A DNA stretch of 64,000 nucleotides from Forficula auricularia (Eukaryota; Arthropoda; Insecta; Dermaptera; Forficulidae). Under the pieces are notes generated by a model. The model was not told where the DNA came from and did no database searches. It worked only from the letters and a program-made list of their open reading frames with translations. A program made the translations under genes and the position numbers. The stretch's first letter is position 1, and every line of letters begins with the position of its first letter. Location of the stretch: positions 5,395,353 through 5,459,352 of the forward strand of contig JALMQS010000681.1 of the NCBI GenBank assembly GCA_024734495.1, written 5' to 3'. Of the stretch, positions 20,610-32,989 are shown piece by piece.

Positions 20610-21225
20610 AAAAATTAAACAAAAATTTCTCCCCTTAAACCTAACACTGGATTCCAGTAGAGTTTTATAGGCTGACTATCATATAATTTTCCGATTTTTT
20701 ACAACACGTCAGAGTTTTGAGATATTATCGTTCAAAATGACGAAAAAGGCTATTTTGACCTATTTTTGAGCCCCATTAAATATTAAACCTCAATATTTGA
20801 AATTAAAATATTTTGTTCTTTTAATAGAAAACAGCTACCTCTTTGATTTTCAAATTACCACTTGTTTTTAGCTCAATTAGAACTCAATTATAACTAAAAA
20901 ACAAAGACCTTAAGTTTTTATCTATGTTTTATTATCCTTTTATAATCAAGAAGTTTTCTTTTTTTAATTATAACTCGAGTTCTAATTGAGCTAAAAACAA
21001 GTGGCAATTTGAAAATCAAAGAGAAAGCTGTTTTCTATTACTTCAACAAAATATTTTGATTTCAAATATTGCTGTTTAATATTTAATGGGACTGGAAAAT
21101 GTTTTTGTCAAAATAGCCTTTTTCGTCATTTTGACCGATAATATCTCAAAACTCATGATAATCGGCGTATAAAATTCTACTGGAATCCATTGTTAGGTTT
21201 ACTTGAAGAAATTTTTGTTCAGAAT
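20610..21225. mobile_element. Fold-back element, arms ~290 bp
   Basis: Inverted arms share 'cattttgaacgataat', 'ttgattttcaaattacca' and 'agctcaattagaactc' blocks, with the centre near 20930. No open frame. Confidence 0.75.
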
Positions 21226-21347
21226 AACGCGATTTTCTATTAGGAGGAACGTATCCCCGCGTTGTAAGGGATTCCATAGCACACATATGAATATATTAAA
21301 AATTAAAGTAAAAGTAAAAATACAATTACAAAAATAATTTTTAAGAA

Positions 21348-22050
21348 AAATTAAAACCGACTTCAAAAAATTAAATGCAGCAAATAAAATACACTAAAAG
21401 GTATAAAATAATTATTATCTTATTTAGTTACAACTAAACGACGAAATATTAACATGAAATTACTTATTGAATCAGGTGTCAAACATATAACTTTTATGAA
21501 TCGTACTCGACGGATCTTACTTAGTACGTTTGGAAGGTATGCTCGCTTATACGTATAGTTAGTTTGTTTGGTACCGACATTAAAAAGTAATTTCATATTA
21601 ATATTTCGTCGTTTAATTGTAACTAAATAAGATAATAATTATTTTATACCTTTTAGTGTATTTTATTTGTTGCATTTAATTTTTTGAAGTCGGTTTTATT
21701 TTTTTCTTAAAAATTATTTTAATTTTTCTCTTTTTAGTGATGTTATTAATAGTGATCATAGCATCAGAATTTGACCAAATTAATATGGCATCATCTCTAA
21801 GATAGCCTCTTTCCAATAAAATAAGAATCATCGAAATCGGTTCATAAACAAAGAAGTTAGGTCTGAACAAACCTAACAAAAAAGGTCTAATACCAATAAA
21901 AAATGGGACCAATCGGAAGCTAGACTGAACCCAATGCAAATTTTTTTTTCAAAATCGGTCCACAATTGGCGGAGATATGAGGTAACATAGACACAAAAAA
22001 AATCAGTCGAATAGAGAACCTCCTCCTTTTTTGAAGTCGGTTAAAAATAC
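21348..22050 (+). mobile_element. Nested palindromic element (family U), copy A
   Basis: It has an inner palindrome (about 21348-21700; arms with 'actaaacgacgaaatatta') followed by the right outer arm, which ends 'ggcggagatatgaggtaac' then 'ttttttgaagtcggttaa'. The left outer arm is absent. Open frames here recur in all copies and in both directions, so they are not genes. Confidence 0.75.
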
Positions 22051-22059
22051 AAAATTCAT

Positions 22060-23364
22060 ACCTGTGATCGATGCAAATCAGTAACAAATACAATAAAGAG
22101 TAAAATAGAAAGAAATTTCAGCTGATCGTGAAATTAAATTATAGGCCGGAGCCAATGAGTTTCTAACTTTTTTAAATGCCTTTTGAATGCATGTCATTCT
22201 TATATTTACTGGAAGTTTATTATAATGCCTCTCTTCTGGGTATTACCTTATTTAAAGAATATGATTGAAAGCAACTGGTGCACAATCAGTTTCTGAATTT
22301 GAACATGTTTTTCCCCCAAATGTTTAAATTTTTATTTATTATTAAATCAATTAGATTTCAATATACCTAAATAGAAAAACTAAAATAATATTTTAAAGAT
22401 ATTCAAAAAAAAAAAAAATACCAAAATACAATAATAAGATTGTAGCAGTATGTTGTTTTTAAATCGATTGAATAAGGGATTCCTGATTATGGAAATATCT
22501 CACCAAAAGAGGGCACAAAGAAAGAGTGGAATCTGTGAAATTGTTCTCTAAGATCAAGGGCGAAAGAACCATTGGTACTTTATTGGAAAAAAATACTTGA
22601 GAACTCTTCTCGAAAGAAAAGAAATGCAGATTTTATGTGTTGATTTAGCTTTAGAAGTGAAAGGCTGGAACGAAAGAGCCGGCTAAGTTTTCACTATGGC
22701 TCAAGGAACAATGTAAATTATATTTTGAACTTTTGAACTTTTATTTAAGAAAAAGAGAGTAAAAGGATGAATCAAGTCAAAACTAACGGAAAGATTTAGA
22801 AAAAAAATTGATTAATATATAAATGATGATAATATATGCACTTATATGCCGAGGGGAAGATTGTTTTATGTACCTATACTATATTATATACCTCATACCT
22901 ATACCTCATTGAGAAAATACTTGAAAACTCTTTACGAAAGAAAAGAAAATGCAAATTGTAAGTATTGATTTAGTTGTGGAAATGAAAAGCTGAAGCAAGT
23001 AGTTATATATAATTATCTATTATGATTTAATACAGGGCTTGGTTGGCCGTGTTTAAATCAACGCCGATTTCCACGGCCGGAAACTTCATATTATATTATA
23101 GTCCTTGAAGGCGCATGGGGACTCAAAAAATAACATTTTTTTGAAGTGAAAACTTATTTAGGCGAGGTAACGCGAAAATTTTATTTATGAAGTTAATAAT
23201 ATTAAAATGAATGAAATTTAAAAAAATTTATTAGAATTAGAAATACTTTAGTTGTATTTTTACTTTTACTTAATTTTCAAATTCCAAAATGCAAAAAATC
23301 AGAAAAAAATTGGAATGATTTATACTGAGACTGGAAATAACTAGTATAAATTTAACACATGATT
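22060..23364. other. AT-rich stretch with an imperfect ~95-bp duplication
   Basis: The block around 'cttgagaactcttctcgaaa' (about 22600) recurs at about 22918 with changes. No gene seen. Confidence 0.45.
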
Positions 23365-23365
23365 T

Positions 23366-24409
23366 TTAACGGACTTCAAAAAAGGAAAAGATTCGACTGA
23401 ATTTTTTTTTTGTGCCTATGTTACCTCATATCTCCGCCAATTGTGAGCCGATTTTGAAAAAATTGTTTGCATTGGGTTCAGTCTACCTTCTGATTGGTCC
23501 CATTTTTTTCATATGTATTAGACCTTTTTTGTTACGTTTGTTTAGACCTAACTTCTTTCTTTATCAACCGATTTCAATGATTATTTTTTTATTCGAAAGG
23601 GGTATCTTAGCGATGGGGTCATATTAATTTGGTCAAGTTCTGATAATATGATCACTATTAATAACATCACTAAAAAGAGGAAAAAAAAAATTTTTAAGAA
23701 AAAAATAAAACCGACTTCAAAAATTAAATGCAACAAATAAAAAATAATTTTTAAGAAAAAAATAAAAACCGACTTCAAAAAATTAAATGCAACAAATAAA
23801 ATACACTAAAAGTTATAAAATAATTATTATCTTATTTAGTTACAACTAAACGACGAAATATTAACATGAAATTACTTTTTAAAGTCGGTGCCAAACAAAC
23901 TATACCTATAAGCGAGCATACCCTCCAAACGTACTAAGTAAGATCCGTCGAGTGCGATTCATAAAAGGTATATGTTTGGCACCAACTTGAAAAAGTAATT
24001 TCATGTTAATATTTCGTCGTTTAGTTGTAACTATATAAGATAATAATTATTTTATACCTTTTAGTGTATTTTATTTGTTGCATTTAATTTTTTGAAGTCG
24101 GTTTTTATTTTTTTCTTAAAAATTATTTTTATTTTTCTCTTTTTAGTGATGTTATTAATAGTGATCATATCATCAGAACTTGACCAAATTTATATGACAC
24201 CATCCCTAAGACACCCCTTTCGGATAAAAAAGAACCATCGAAATCGGTTCATAAACAAAGAGGTTAGGTCTAAACAAACCTAATAAAAAAGGTCTAATAC
24301 CTATGAAAAAAAGACGAAAAAAAATGGGGCCAATCGGAAGCTAGACTGGACCCAATGCAAAATTTTTTCAAAATCGGTTGACAATTGGCGGAGATATGAG
24401 GTAACATAG
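23366..24409. mobile_element. Nested palindromic element (family U), copy B, main part
   Basis: This is the only copy with both outer arms: the left arm (about 23366-23710, reading out to 'cgccaattgtgagccg') is the inverse of the right arm (about 24110-24409), with the inner palindrome between them (centre near 23930). The right arm breaks at 24409 and resumes at 25554. Confidence 0.75.
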
Positions 24410-25553
24410 TACAGTGGGTATAATGTTATTCTGATTGTTCTTTTAGATTTTTATTTGGTTGGTGGGTGTAATCTCAGGGTAAACTCTCTTGATGCTTAAA
24501 ATCTGAAATTATATTGACTGAGTTTACTATTAATTTGTTTACTATTTTTACTGTGAAATTAAAATAAAAAAAATGGATTACGGAAATTGCTTATATAAAA
24601 AAATAATAAAAAAAAGGAACAAAGGAAATTGGATGGACAAGCAGGATTTAGTAATTTTCAATAATAATAGAGCTTATATTTAGAATCATTTATTATTTAT
24701 ATGTAAATTTATTTGATCGCCGCTTGATATCAACTGATAGAGAGATTTGTTAATGAGAAAATACAAGATGGTGGTTACGCTCTTTGTGGTGAAAGCTGTA
24801 GGATATTGTCTTGCAATCTGGTGGACGTCAGGAATTGCTCTCCTGATAACCAGTCCCGTTGATAGCAATCTCTAGGTGTCTTGTTGAATGAGATAGGCGC
24901 CTTCGATAAGATTTGTATCGATGAGCCACTATGAATATCTGTGTAGACGTGTGTTGTCCACGAAGCTGGGCGCAGGCCGAGTCGAGTAGAGCCGGACTAA
25001 AGCCACGAGGATCACGAGGGAGTGACTCCTCGCCGGGCGGCTATGGCAATGGCTATGAAGGTGTATAGAGAGGTGTGTGTTCATCAACGACTCTCTCAGT
25101 TCTTTCTCCAATATGTATATCGAGAGGTCTCATCTAGGACTCCTCTCTTTGTGTTATGCACTAAAATGCTTAAAGAGGAGTAATCTCTCCCTCTTCTCTC
25201 TCTGATTTCTCCTGTTTTCCTCAAACAACGAATTTCAAACAATTTACATCATCATTGGTTTTTATAAAAAAAGAAAATACACATAAATCATTCCTAAGAG
25301 GCTCATCCCCCGTCCGTATTGCACCCTGTTCCCTGCGCGAATTCAAATTCCAATCTTATTATTTATTATTATGCTTGCTAAGATTTAATTTTAACTTACT
25401 TTATTAAAAAAATTATATTGATTTATATTTTTCTTTTACAATTTATTTTTAAAGAAATTTATATTTAACTATAATTAAACAAATACTATTTTTATCCTTA
25501 TTTTCTCTAATCTTTGCAATTTCTTAGTGCAATGTACTATTGGATACATTGTA
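24410..25553. mobile_element. 1144-bp unclassified insertion inside element U copy B
   Basis: It splits the family-U arm exactly between 'gaggtaacatag' and 'gcacaaaaa', which are joined in copies A, C and D. The 4-bp ATAG is present on both sides (24406-24409 and 25554-25557), as in a target duplication. Its ends TACAGTGGGTA and TACATTGTA (the latter inverted TACAATGTA) are imperfect inverted repeats. The middle (24900-25330) is clearly less AT-rich. No long open frame. It could be a solo LTR (4-bp duplications occur in Ty3-type elements) or a non-autonomous DNA element; TG...CA LTR ends are not seen. Confidence 0.6.
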
Positions 25554-25616
25554 ATAGGCACAAAAAAAAAAAAAAATTCAGTCGAATAGAGAACTTCCTC
25601 CTTTTTTGAAGTCGGT
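25554..25616 (+). mobile_element. Nested palindromic element U, copy B, detached right end
   Basis: 'ggcacaaaaa' through 'ttttttgaagtcggttaa' completes the right arm interrupted at 24409. Confidence 0.7.
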
Positions 25617-25618
25617 TA

Positions 25619-26246
25619 AAAATACACTAAATAACTATTATCTTATTTAGTTACAACTAAACGACGAAATATTAACATGAAATTACTTTTTGAAGTCGGT
25701 GCCAAATATATACCTTTTATGAATCGCACTCGACGGATCTTACTTAGTACCTTTGGAGGGTATGCTCCCTTATAGGTATAGTTTGTTGTTTTTGTTAATA
25801 TTTCGTCGTTTAGTTGTCACTAAATAAGACAATAATTATTTTATATCTTTTAGTGTATTTTATTTGTTGCGTTTAATTTTTTGAAGTTGGTTTTAGTTTT
25901 TTCTTAAAAATTATTTTTATTTTTCTCTTTTTTGTGATGTTATTAATAGTGATCATATCATCAGAACTTGACCAAATTAATATGGCAGTATCCCTAAGAT
26001 ACCCCCTTTCCAATAAAAAAAGAATCATCGAAATCGGTTATTAAACAAAGAAGTTAGACCTGAACAAACCTAACAAAAAAGGTCTAATACCTATTAAAAA
26101 AAATGGGACCAATCGGAAGCTAGACTGGACCCAATGCAAAAAAATTTTTCAAAATGGTTTCACAATTGGCGGAGATATGAGGTAACATAGGCACAAAAAA
26201 AATTCGTTCGAATAGAGAACCTCCTCCTTTTTTGAAGTCGGTTAAA
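25619..26246 (+). mobile_element. Nested palindromic element (family U), copy C
   Basis: It directly abuts the end of copy B. It has a shortened inner palindrome and a complete right arm ending 'ttttttgaagtcggttaa'. The left outer arm is missing. Confidence 0.7.
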
Positions 26247-26249
26247 AAA

Positions 26250-26990
26250 TAGATAGTTTTTTTAAATCTTTGTTGCAGTTTTTTTTTTGCTATTTTAGTT
26301 CTTTTATTGTTTGGCAAGCTATGTTGGCTAACCTGAATTCTTTTTAGTTTTTCCTGAATTTTTCAATTTTCCGGGCAACTTTTCCAATTTTTTTTTTACG
26401 TATTAACCTGAATTGGACTATTACGAACATTTAAAAAAAATTAGCCAAATCGGTCCAGGCATTTGAGAGATCTGCGCTTACAAAGAAAAAGAAATTCATT
26501 TTTATAATATAGATAAATTAATATACTGCCCTCTCTGCCGATTTCCAACTTATTAGATCAAAAAATTGGCAAATAATTAAAATCGTTTATTTATCGTACA
26601 TTTACATTAGTTTAATAATTAAAAAAATGTATTTAAAATGTTACTTACTTATTATTTAGATTTGGTTGTGTCCATTGTAAGTTGTTTCGGATGTGATTCG
26701 GATTTGTACTTTGCATTATTCTTGGACTCTCTATTCTAATTAATTTACATTGTCATTCCAATCCTATAATTATATTATGTCAGATGTGGTCTTAAGTTCA
26801 CTGAACTTATTACTTTACCATACAAGGCATGGTCAAGTATTGTAATCGTTTCGAAATATCTCAAAAACGGCTGGAACTATTTTGATTAAAAAAATTGAGC
26901 GAAGCCATGGCATTTCGGTCTACAAAAAAGCCCTAATAAGTGAACATCGCAAAAATTATATTTTTTGAGATAATAATTGTTTTGTCAAAA
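26250..26990. repeat. Repeat tails, including family Z fragment
   Basis: A transposon-tail-like segment ('ccaaatcggtccaggcattt') is at 26445. From about 26815 to 26960 the sequence matches 42726-42803 plus 43238-43315 (family Z: 'accatggcatttcggt'). No gene. Confidence 0.5.
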
Positions 26991-26995
26991 ATTTT

Positions 26996-27740
26996 TAAGA
27001 AAAAAATAAAAACCGACTTCAAAAAATTAAGTGCAACAAATATAAAAATACACTAAAAGGTATAAAATAATTATTATCTTATTTAGTTACAACTAAACGA
27101 CGAAATATTAACACGAAATTACTTTTTAAAGTCGGTGCCAAACAAACTATACCTATAAGCGAGCGTACCCGCCAAACGTACTAAGTAAGATCCGTCGAGT
27201 GCGATTCATAAAAGGTATATGTTTGGCACCAACTTCAAAAAGAAATTTCGTGTTAATATTTCGTCGTTTAGTTGTAACTAAATAAGATAATAATTATTTT
27301 ATACCTTTTAGTGTATTTTTATATTTGTTGCACTTAATTTTTTGAAGTCGGTTTTTATTTTTTCTTAAAAATTTTTTTTTCTCTTTTTAGTGATGGTATT
27401 AATAGTGATTATATCATCAGAACTTGACCAAATTAATATGACACCATCCCTAAGACACCCCCTTTCGGATAAAAAAAGAACCATCGAAATCGGTTCATAA
27501 ACAAAGAGGTTAGGTCTAAACAAACCTAAACAAACCTAATAAAAAAGGTCTAATACCTATGAAAAAAAATCGAAAAAAAAATGGGACCAATCGGAAGCTA
27601 GACTGGACCCAATGCAAAAAAAATTTTCAAAATCGGTTGACAATTGGCGGAGATATGAGGTAACATAGGCACAAAAAAAAAAAAAAAAAAAATTCAATCG
27701 AATAGAGAACCTCCTCCTTTTTTGAAGTCGGTTAAAAATG
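26996..27740 (+). mobile_element. Nested palindromic element (family U), copy D
   Basis: Inner palindrome plus right arm as in copy A, ending 'ttttttgaagtcggttaa' near 27736. The frame 27557-27820 is a shadow of this repeat. Confidence 0.75.
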
Positions 27741-27769
27741 TCTGTTAGTCTGTTAGTCTGTGCGTTACC

Positions 27770-28235
27770 AAATTTTTGTGGACGAGCTAGCTCAAAAACT
27801 AGAGTGAATATTGAAACCACAATTCACACGTAGTTTTGGTGCATTGAGATTAAGAGCTGATGAGATTTTGGTGCATATCGACGCAAAATTAAAGGGGGTG
27901 GAGGGGGGTTAAAAAGTAAAAATCTAGGCCATTTGAGCAAACTCAACCAAATTTTGTATACATAATCAGTGGGACCCCTGAAATCTAAAAATGCAAAAAC
28001 TAACTACCCAAAATGGGGGGGTTAGGGTCAAAAAATGAAAATATAGGCTCTTACTATATACCAAACTCAACTAAATTTTGTATACATAATCAGTGGGCAC
28101 CCAAGGGTCTAAAAATGCAAAAACTAACCCCCCCCTCTCCCCTACATGATTATAAATAATTTTATTAAATATTAAATATAAGTGAGGGGCCAGGTTGTAT
28201 GGTAAAGTCAAGTGGATGGCCACATCAGAACACGT
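27770..28235 (-). repeat. Repeat family Y fragment with X-type monomers
   Basis: The left part is the inverse of about 38330-38480 ('ctaatcagctcttaatctca'). Two X-like monomers follow, and it ends with 'gccaggttgtatggtaaagt', also seen near 34560. Confidence 0.5.
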
Positions 28236-28239
28236 CAGC

Positions 28240-29110
28240 TTATTTTTTATATCCCAAGGCAAAGAAATAAAATTGTTAAGTTCTATGAAATGAAGCGATT
28301 TTTTATTAATATTTAGTTTAATTAATTTCAAAATTATCGGGAGTACTTTTTTATCTGATACTAAAGAGAATTTATGTGCAAGTTGGCTATTTTGTTATTA
28401 AAAAATTAAAAATTTTAAAGGAAATTAAAAAAATTTCAAAAATATTTATATCGATATAAATGAAATACCAAATGAATGATTAATTGCTTAAGAATGATTT
28501 TGCAAAATATCCAGGCTGAAATGAGTTTCTTAGTTGTTTAACCGTTAGCTACGTAAATACAATTCACTGTTTCCCTCACCCTGTCAAGAGCACCTGTTCG
28601 ATAAATTAAGCCATCGTTTCCAATAAAATATTACTGAAATGCCAGTCAACAAATTTCGATGGCTCTTTGTTAAGTTCGAATAAACAAGAGGATTTTATTC
28701 GGGAGATTAAAATCAATGATATTCATTGGAGCAGACAGGGGCGTTATTAGGGCGAGGGGGGGGGTTCACCCCGAGTCGTCCACTTGTCAAGCACTAAGGG
28801 AAAAAATTTAAATACAAAAGAAGAAATGATATTTAGAATGTTTCTAAAAATGAACAATCATTTAATTTTAATGATATAATGATATTATTATTAAACGGTG
28901 ATTTAGTTAATTATTGTTCTCAAAAAGGTTTGAATTCCTAAAAAATTAAAACACTCAACTTTCTAATTCGGGATTTCAGATTTTACTATTTTAGGATATA
29001 TAAAAAACGGGGTCCTATTAATGTCTCTACAATGACTGTCTATCAGGGCATTGTGGCTCCTATTATATCAAAATATAAATAGTACCTATACACACTTGAA
29101 ATGTACATGT
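28240..29110. other. AT-rich stretch, one transposon-end-like block
   Basis: A GC-rich block 'cagacaggggcgttattag' lies at 28731, like a DNA-transposon terminus, without a partner. No gene. Confidence 0.4.
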
Positions 29111-29115
29111 TATAT

Positions 29116-29565
29116 CCCGTATAGCACAGAGACCAAAATAAAACCCAAATGCAACTTTTTTGATTGGTTGAATTATAGTCATTATATGGTTTTATTTAGG
29201 TTGAATTACGGTTTCAAAACGGTAGTTATGTCTCGTTTTTTTCCGTTTTGCAACTGTGTTGTATTATCGTTGAATTATAGTCGCAAAGATTATAAAGCAA
29301 CCGTTACAAAAAGGTTGTCGCCAACATTTTTGTCACCGATTTGCAACTGTTTATTTATAATTTTATATTTCTTTGATTTGATTAATATAATGAATAATTA
29401 CACAATTCTTTAATAAAGAACAATAATCAACGCAAAAACGGAAAAAACGAGACATAACTACCGTTTTGAAACCGTAATTCAACCTAAATAAAACTATATA
29501 ATGACTATAATTCAACCAATCAAAAAAGTTGCATTTGGGTTTTAGTTTGGTCTCTGCTATACGGG
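29116..29565. mobile_element. Long palindromic MITE, copy 2 (one arm shortened)
   Basis: Same termini and arms as 5444-5999, but the inner part of the right arm is missing, so the palindrome is no longer symmetric. The open frames at 29051-29413 (plus) and 29363-29599 (minus) are arm translations. Confidence 0.8.
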
Positions 29566-29575
29566 ATGTACTTAC

Positions 29576-30046
29576 CAGTGGTGGTTGGTGATTTTTCAAC
29601 CAAGGGGAAAAAGTATACTCTTCGTTTTCCTAAATTTTATTTTAATCTTCGCTTTTTTTTTGCAAATTTCATCGAATACATCATCATTTTAGTTAATTTT
29701 CAAATTTAACAAACATGTCTAGACTTGTCTTTGACATGCTTGAATTGGAAGATATACCATGCATGGACTTCAAACATTCTATCAACACCTTTTTCGGAAA
29801 ATCATTCATTTTAATTGTCCCTTGAAACTATTCAACAATTTTATTTTATTTCGAGAACCAATTCGTACTTTTTAGAACAAAAATATGTTTTTTTCTGAAA
29901 TATTTGAAATAACGGATAATAATTTGAAAATTTAAAGATCCTCCTGAAATTTTGAAGTCGATCTTATATATTTATAAAAATACTCTACATGTTTGAAATT
30001 TTAGGGATGCGCCGCATCCACAGCATCCTTGGACCCCATGCCACTG
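29576..30046 (+). mobile_element. Non-autonomous hAT element (471 bp)
   Basis: It starts CAGTGGTGGTTGG and ends CCATGCCACTG, hAT-type CAGTG/CACTG tips. Eight-bp flanks are GTACTTAC (29568-29575) and ATACTTAT (30047-30054), matching at 6 of 8 positions, as expected for a decayed hAT duplication. The subterminal 'atgcgccgcatccacagcat' is shared with the element at 54.0 kb. It sits 10 bp from the palindromic MITE. Confidence 0.75.
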
Positions 30047-30354
30047 ATACTTATGTATCCATTTTCTCTGAAATCACAAAAAGTATTAAAATCGAATGAT
30101 TACTATGGTGAGGGCCGATTTTTCTGAGGGGTGAAAAATAAAAAAAATTTTTATCAAGTGATTATGTAAAGATATGTAAATATCTCATCAAGTAAATTTT
30201 TTTAATTCAATTTAATTAAAAAAATGCGTTTAAGGAGGGTGTCAAAGAATCTATATTTACACGATTTGTGTATCTCTCAGGATTTCCAAACCACATTGGA
30301 CTTAAAATTATGAAGAAATCCCTGAATACGTTTATTCTCTGACTATTAACGACT

Positions 30355-30400
30355 CATTTATCCCTATTATTTCTAGAGACTAGAGCTCTTTTCTCAAATC
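30355..30400 (+). pseudogene. Very short LINE tail relic
   Basis: The sequence around 'atttctagagactagagctc' resembles the 'MTSRDWNS' coding tail near 19780 and 33285, with a stop. Weak evidence. Confidence 0.25.
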
Positions 30401-30602
30401 CGTAGGGCCGAATTCAGGTATTGCGGGGCCCTAAGCACAAAATTTTTTGATTCCCTCCCTCACACAACAAAAAGTTTAATTGTAAAAAATCTAAAAATTA
30501 CACTTATTATCTCTTTATATACGTAAAATAAACATAAATAGTTATGCAAAGAAAAAAATTATTAAGATTGGAGTAATTTTTGGAGACGGACTGATAAGTG
30601 AA

Positions 30603-30656
30603 TTAAGTGGATATTGATGAGGCAGTGGATGGACTGCCTCATCAATATCCACTTAA
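30603..30656. repeat. Perfect 24-bp hairpin with 6-base loop
   Basis: Arms 'ttaagtggatattgatgagg' plus cagt are perfectly complementary across the loop GGATGG. It could be a pre-miRNA-like hairpin or a minimal MITE. No second copy was noticed in the window. Confidence 0.85.
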
Positions 30657-30984
30657 AAAATTATTATTTTATATATTATATTTTCGATTTAAATACATGC
30701 AATCACATCAAAAACATCAAAATCATTATAGTATTTTTTTTCTACTTTTGACGGTATAAAATTATGGTCGATTATTGAATATCGACCCCTACCTAATACC
30801 TGAAATGTATTCTCCTTCTTTAGTCGATGCAACCCAAACTACAGGGGTTGAATGTTTTTGATACATCTTCTTCTATCAATATCATTATAAAAAATAAATA
30901 AATAAATAAAAAGAAGAACGATTTTGATATCTAAAAGTATTTTGAGAATTACAATCGTAGTTTTTTTTTATAATGTAGAAATAA

Positions 30985-31070
30985 ATGAATTTAAAAATAT
31001 CAGGGGACCCGTGTTCGAATCCGACTCGAGGCATCCAGCTAAAATCTGACCCCGGAGGTAGAGACAAATT
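30985..31070 (+). repeat. tRNA-derived SINE-like fragment
   Basis: TGTTCGAATCC at 31012-31022 matches a Pol III B box at 10 of 11 positions, with tRNA-like 'ccgactcgaggcat' downstream. The A box is not clear. Confidence 0.35.
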
Positions 31071-31079
31071 TAGAAAAAA

Positions 31080-32055
31080 TATAATTAGTATCGTAAATTG
31101 GCTTATGGCTAGAAAGGCCGAAAAGCCAAAAATTTATAAATATTAGAAAAAAAGTATTATTAAATAAAATTTTAAAAGATATTCTAAATTAGATGATCGT
31201 GGATTTATATTTATATCTATAGTAAGCTAGATGATTTGAAAATGTCGTAGTGATCTTTTTTATATTATCTTTGTATGATCGATCGTTAGAATCGATACAT
31301 TTCACTTGATAAAATGTTCATAATTATCATCGGAATTTTATTTATGAAACAAATTTAATTTGTTTTTGTATTTTTATTTAAACAGAAAATCTTAAAAAAT
31401 TAATAACATTAAGTACTGGATGGAATTTAATATATGAAGGTTTCTTTCGGAAAATAAGTAATTAAAAAGAGCTGGGCGAGTTAAAAATAATTTGTAGGCA
31501 TTTTTGAATGACTTTGAGTGCTTGGAGGAAAGAGAACAGCGTAAATAGATAATACTAGAATATTGGATTCTCAGTATAAGTGTAAGTCTGTCTCTCTGCG
31601 AACCAAGAGAGGACCATAACTGTACAAAGCAACGAGCGCTACTCGTTGCTGGAATTTAATTTAGACAGACAGAGACGGCTGAACATGGGAGGAAACGGAA
31701 AAAGGGAAGAGAAGACCCCCCGTCGATGAGATCAGCCGCTTTTTATTATTTTCAAGTTTTTTCTAGAAATAAAATAGAAACTGCACAGCATTGGAACGAG
31801 ATTATAAAGTGCAGCATATATTAGTTCAAGAAATGGATTCTAAAAAGGTCTAAATAGATTATTTTTAGAAAATCCCTCTATATGATACACTTAAGTGTAT
31901 TTGAAAAAATATTTAATGAGAATGTATAAAGATAGAATTCTTAAAAAAGTGAGGAAAATGTTGGAATTATAAAAATATATTTTCTAAATTGACAATAATT
32001 GTGTCAATTATTGAACCATACTAGAAATGTTGGTTTATAAATAGATGGAATAAAT
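31080..32055. other. AT-rich stretch, no supported gene
   Basis: A less AT-rich patch at about 31580-31740 (with 'gcaacgagcgctactcgttgc', a hairpin) has no open frame of note. Confidence 0.4.
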
Positions 32056-32056
32056 A

Positions 32057-32469
32057 CAGTCAACCCTCATTAATTCAAAATCCAAGGGTCTACAACAAAA
32101 ATTCGAATTATCAAGAAGTTTGAATTATCGAGAGGAAAGAAAAAAAATCGAATTATTAGGAGTTTTATTATATTTTAGAAAATATGTATGAGCTTACATA
32201 TATTTTATATATTAGAAAAGTAAAAATAATGAAAACGACAAAAAATATCAAAAAATTACATATGTATTAACATTGCAATAGATAATAACATACCTAATTA
32301 AAAAAAATCGAATTATATATAGGGAAGTAGCCTAGTTCGAATTATAGAACGTTCTCTCCCCTCTTGTTACGAAAAGGAATTCGAGTTATCGAGCGTAACA
32401 AAATACATAACACTTTTTCGATTTGCAGAAGTTAACAGCTGAAGAGTTCGAATTATCGAAAGTCGACTG
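32057..32469. mobile_element. Tigger/pogo-type MITE (413 bp)
   Basis: Ends CAGTCAACCCTCATTAATTC and CAGTCGACTTTCGATAATTC (inverted) are flanked by TA on both sides. Subterminal repeats of 'cgaattatcg' occur throughout. The TIR style and TA target fit the pogo/Tigger group of Tc1/mariner. No transposase. Confidence 0.75.
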
Positions 32470-32639
32470 TATAGCCATATTGAATAACTAAGATTGAAAA
32501 ACAGTAAAAAAAAATAGAAGATTTATACATATTAAAAATTCAGGTTGTAAATAATTAGCTGAAATTTCACAAAAGCAAAAAAACAGAAAAGTTTGTATTA
32601 ATATAATAGCATTTTGGCCAATGTTTTTTTTTTTTTTTT

Positions 32640-32935
32640 TTTTTTAATGCAATCGAATGCAAGAAGGGGTGCACCAGTAAAGATGCAGCCCCTATGGATC
32701 TCGAAAGATCCTTGCATTACCGAAGAGAAGGGAAAGTTGATTAAGTGAGAGGGTGTAGACGTAGGTGTCTATGCACTCCGGTTTTGAAGGTTTGAAGATT
32801 ATAGGTGCTGGGAAAGATAGAGGCTGGGAGAGAATTCCAGTTCCTTGAAGTCATGGGGGTATATGTATTCGCGAATGAAGTGGTCCGGCACTTTTCTAAT
32901 TTGACCGCGAGAGAGTGTTGGGAGTCGGCAAAACG
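32640..32935 (-). pseudogene. LINE 3' end fragment, minus strand
   Basis: On the minus strand this contains the 'PMTSRN/KELEFSPSLYLSQ'-type tail and the 3' UTR ending 'gcattcgattgcat', nearly the same as 48720-48945 on the plus strand. A poly-T of about 24 (32618-32645) is its poly-A tail. Only the far C-terminus of ORF2 remains. Confidence 0.6.
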
Positions 32936-32989
32936 CGTACTACGTGCAAAGTATGCTTTAAAATGAATATGGCTCTCATCTGTGGAGGG

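Noticed and set aside
21676..27820. Several 60-87 codon frames with similar peptides
   Set aside because: All lie in the arms of repeat family U and occur in both orientations with frameshifts between copies.
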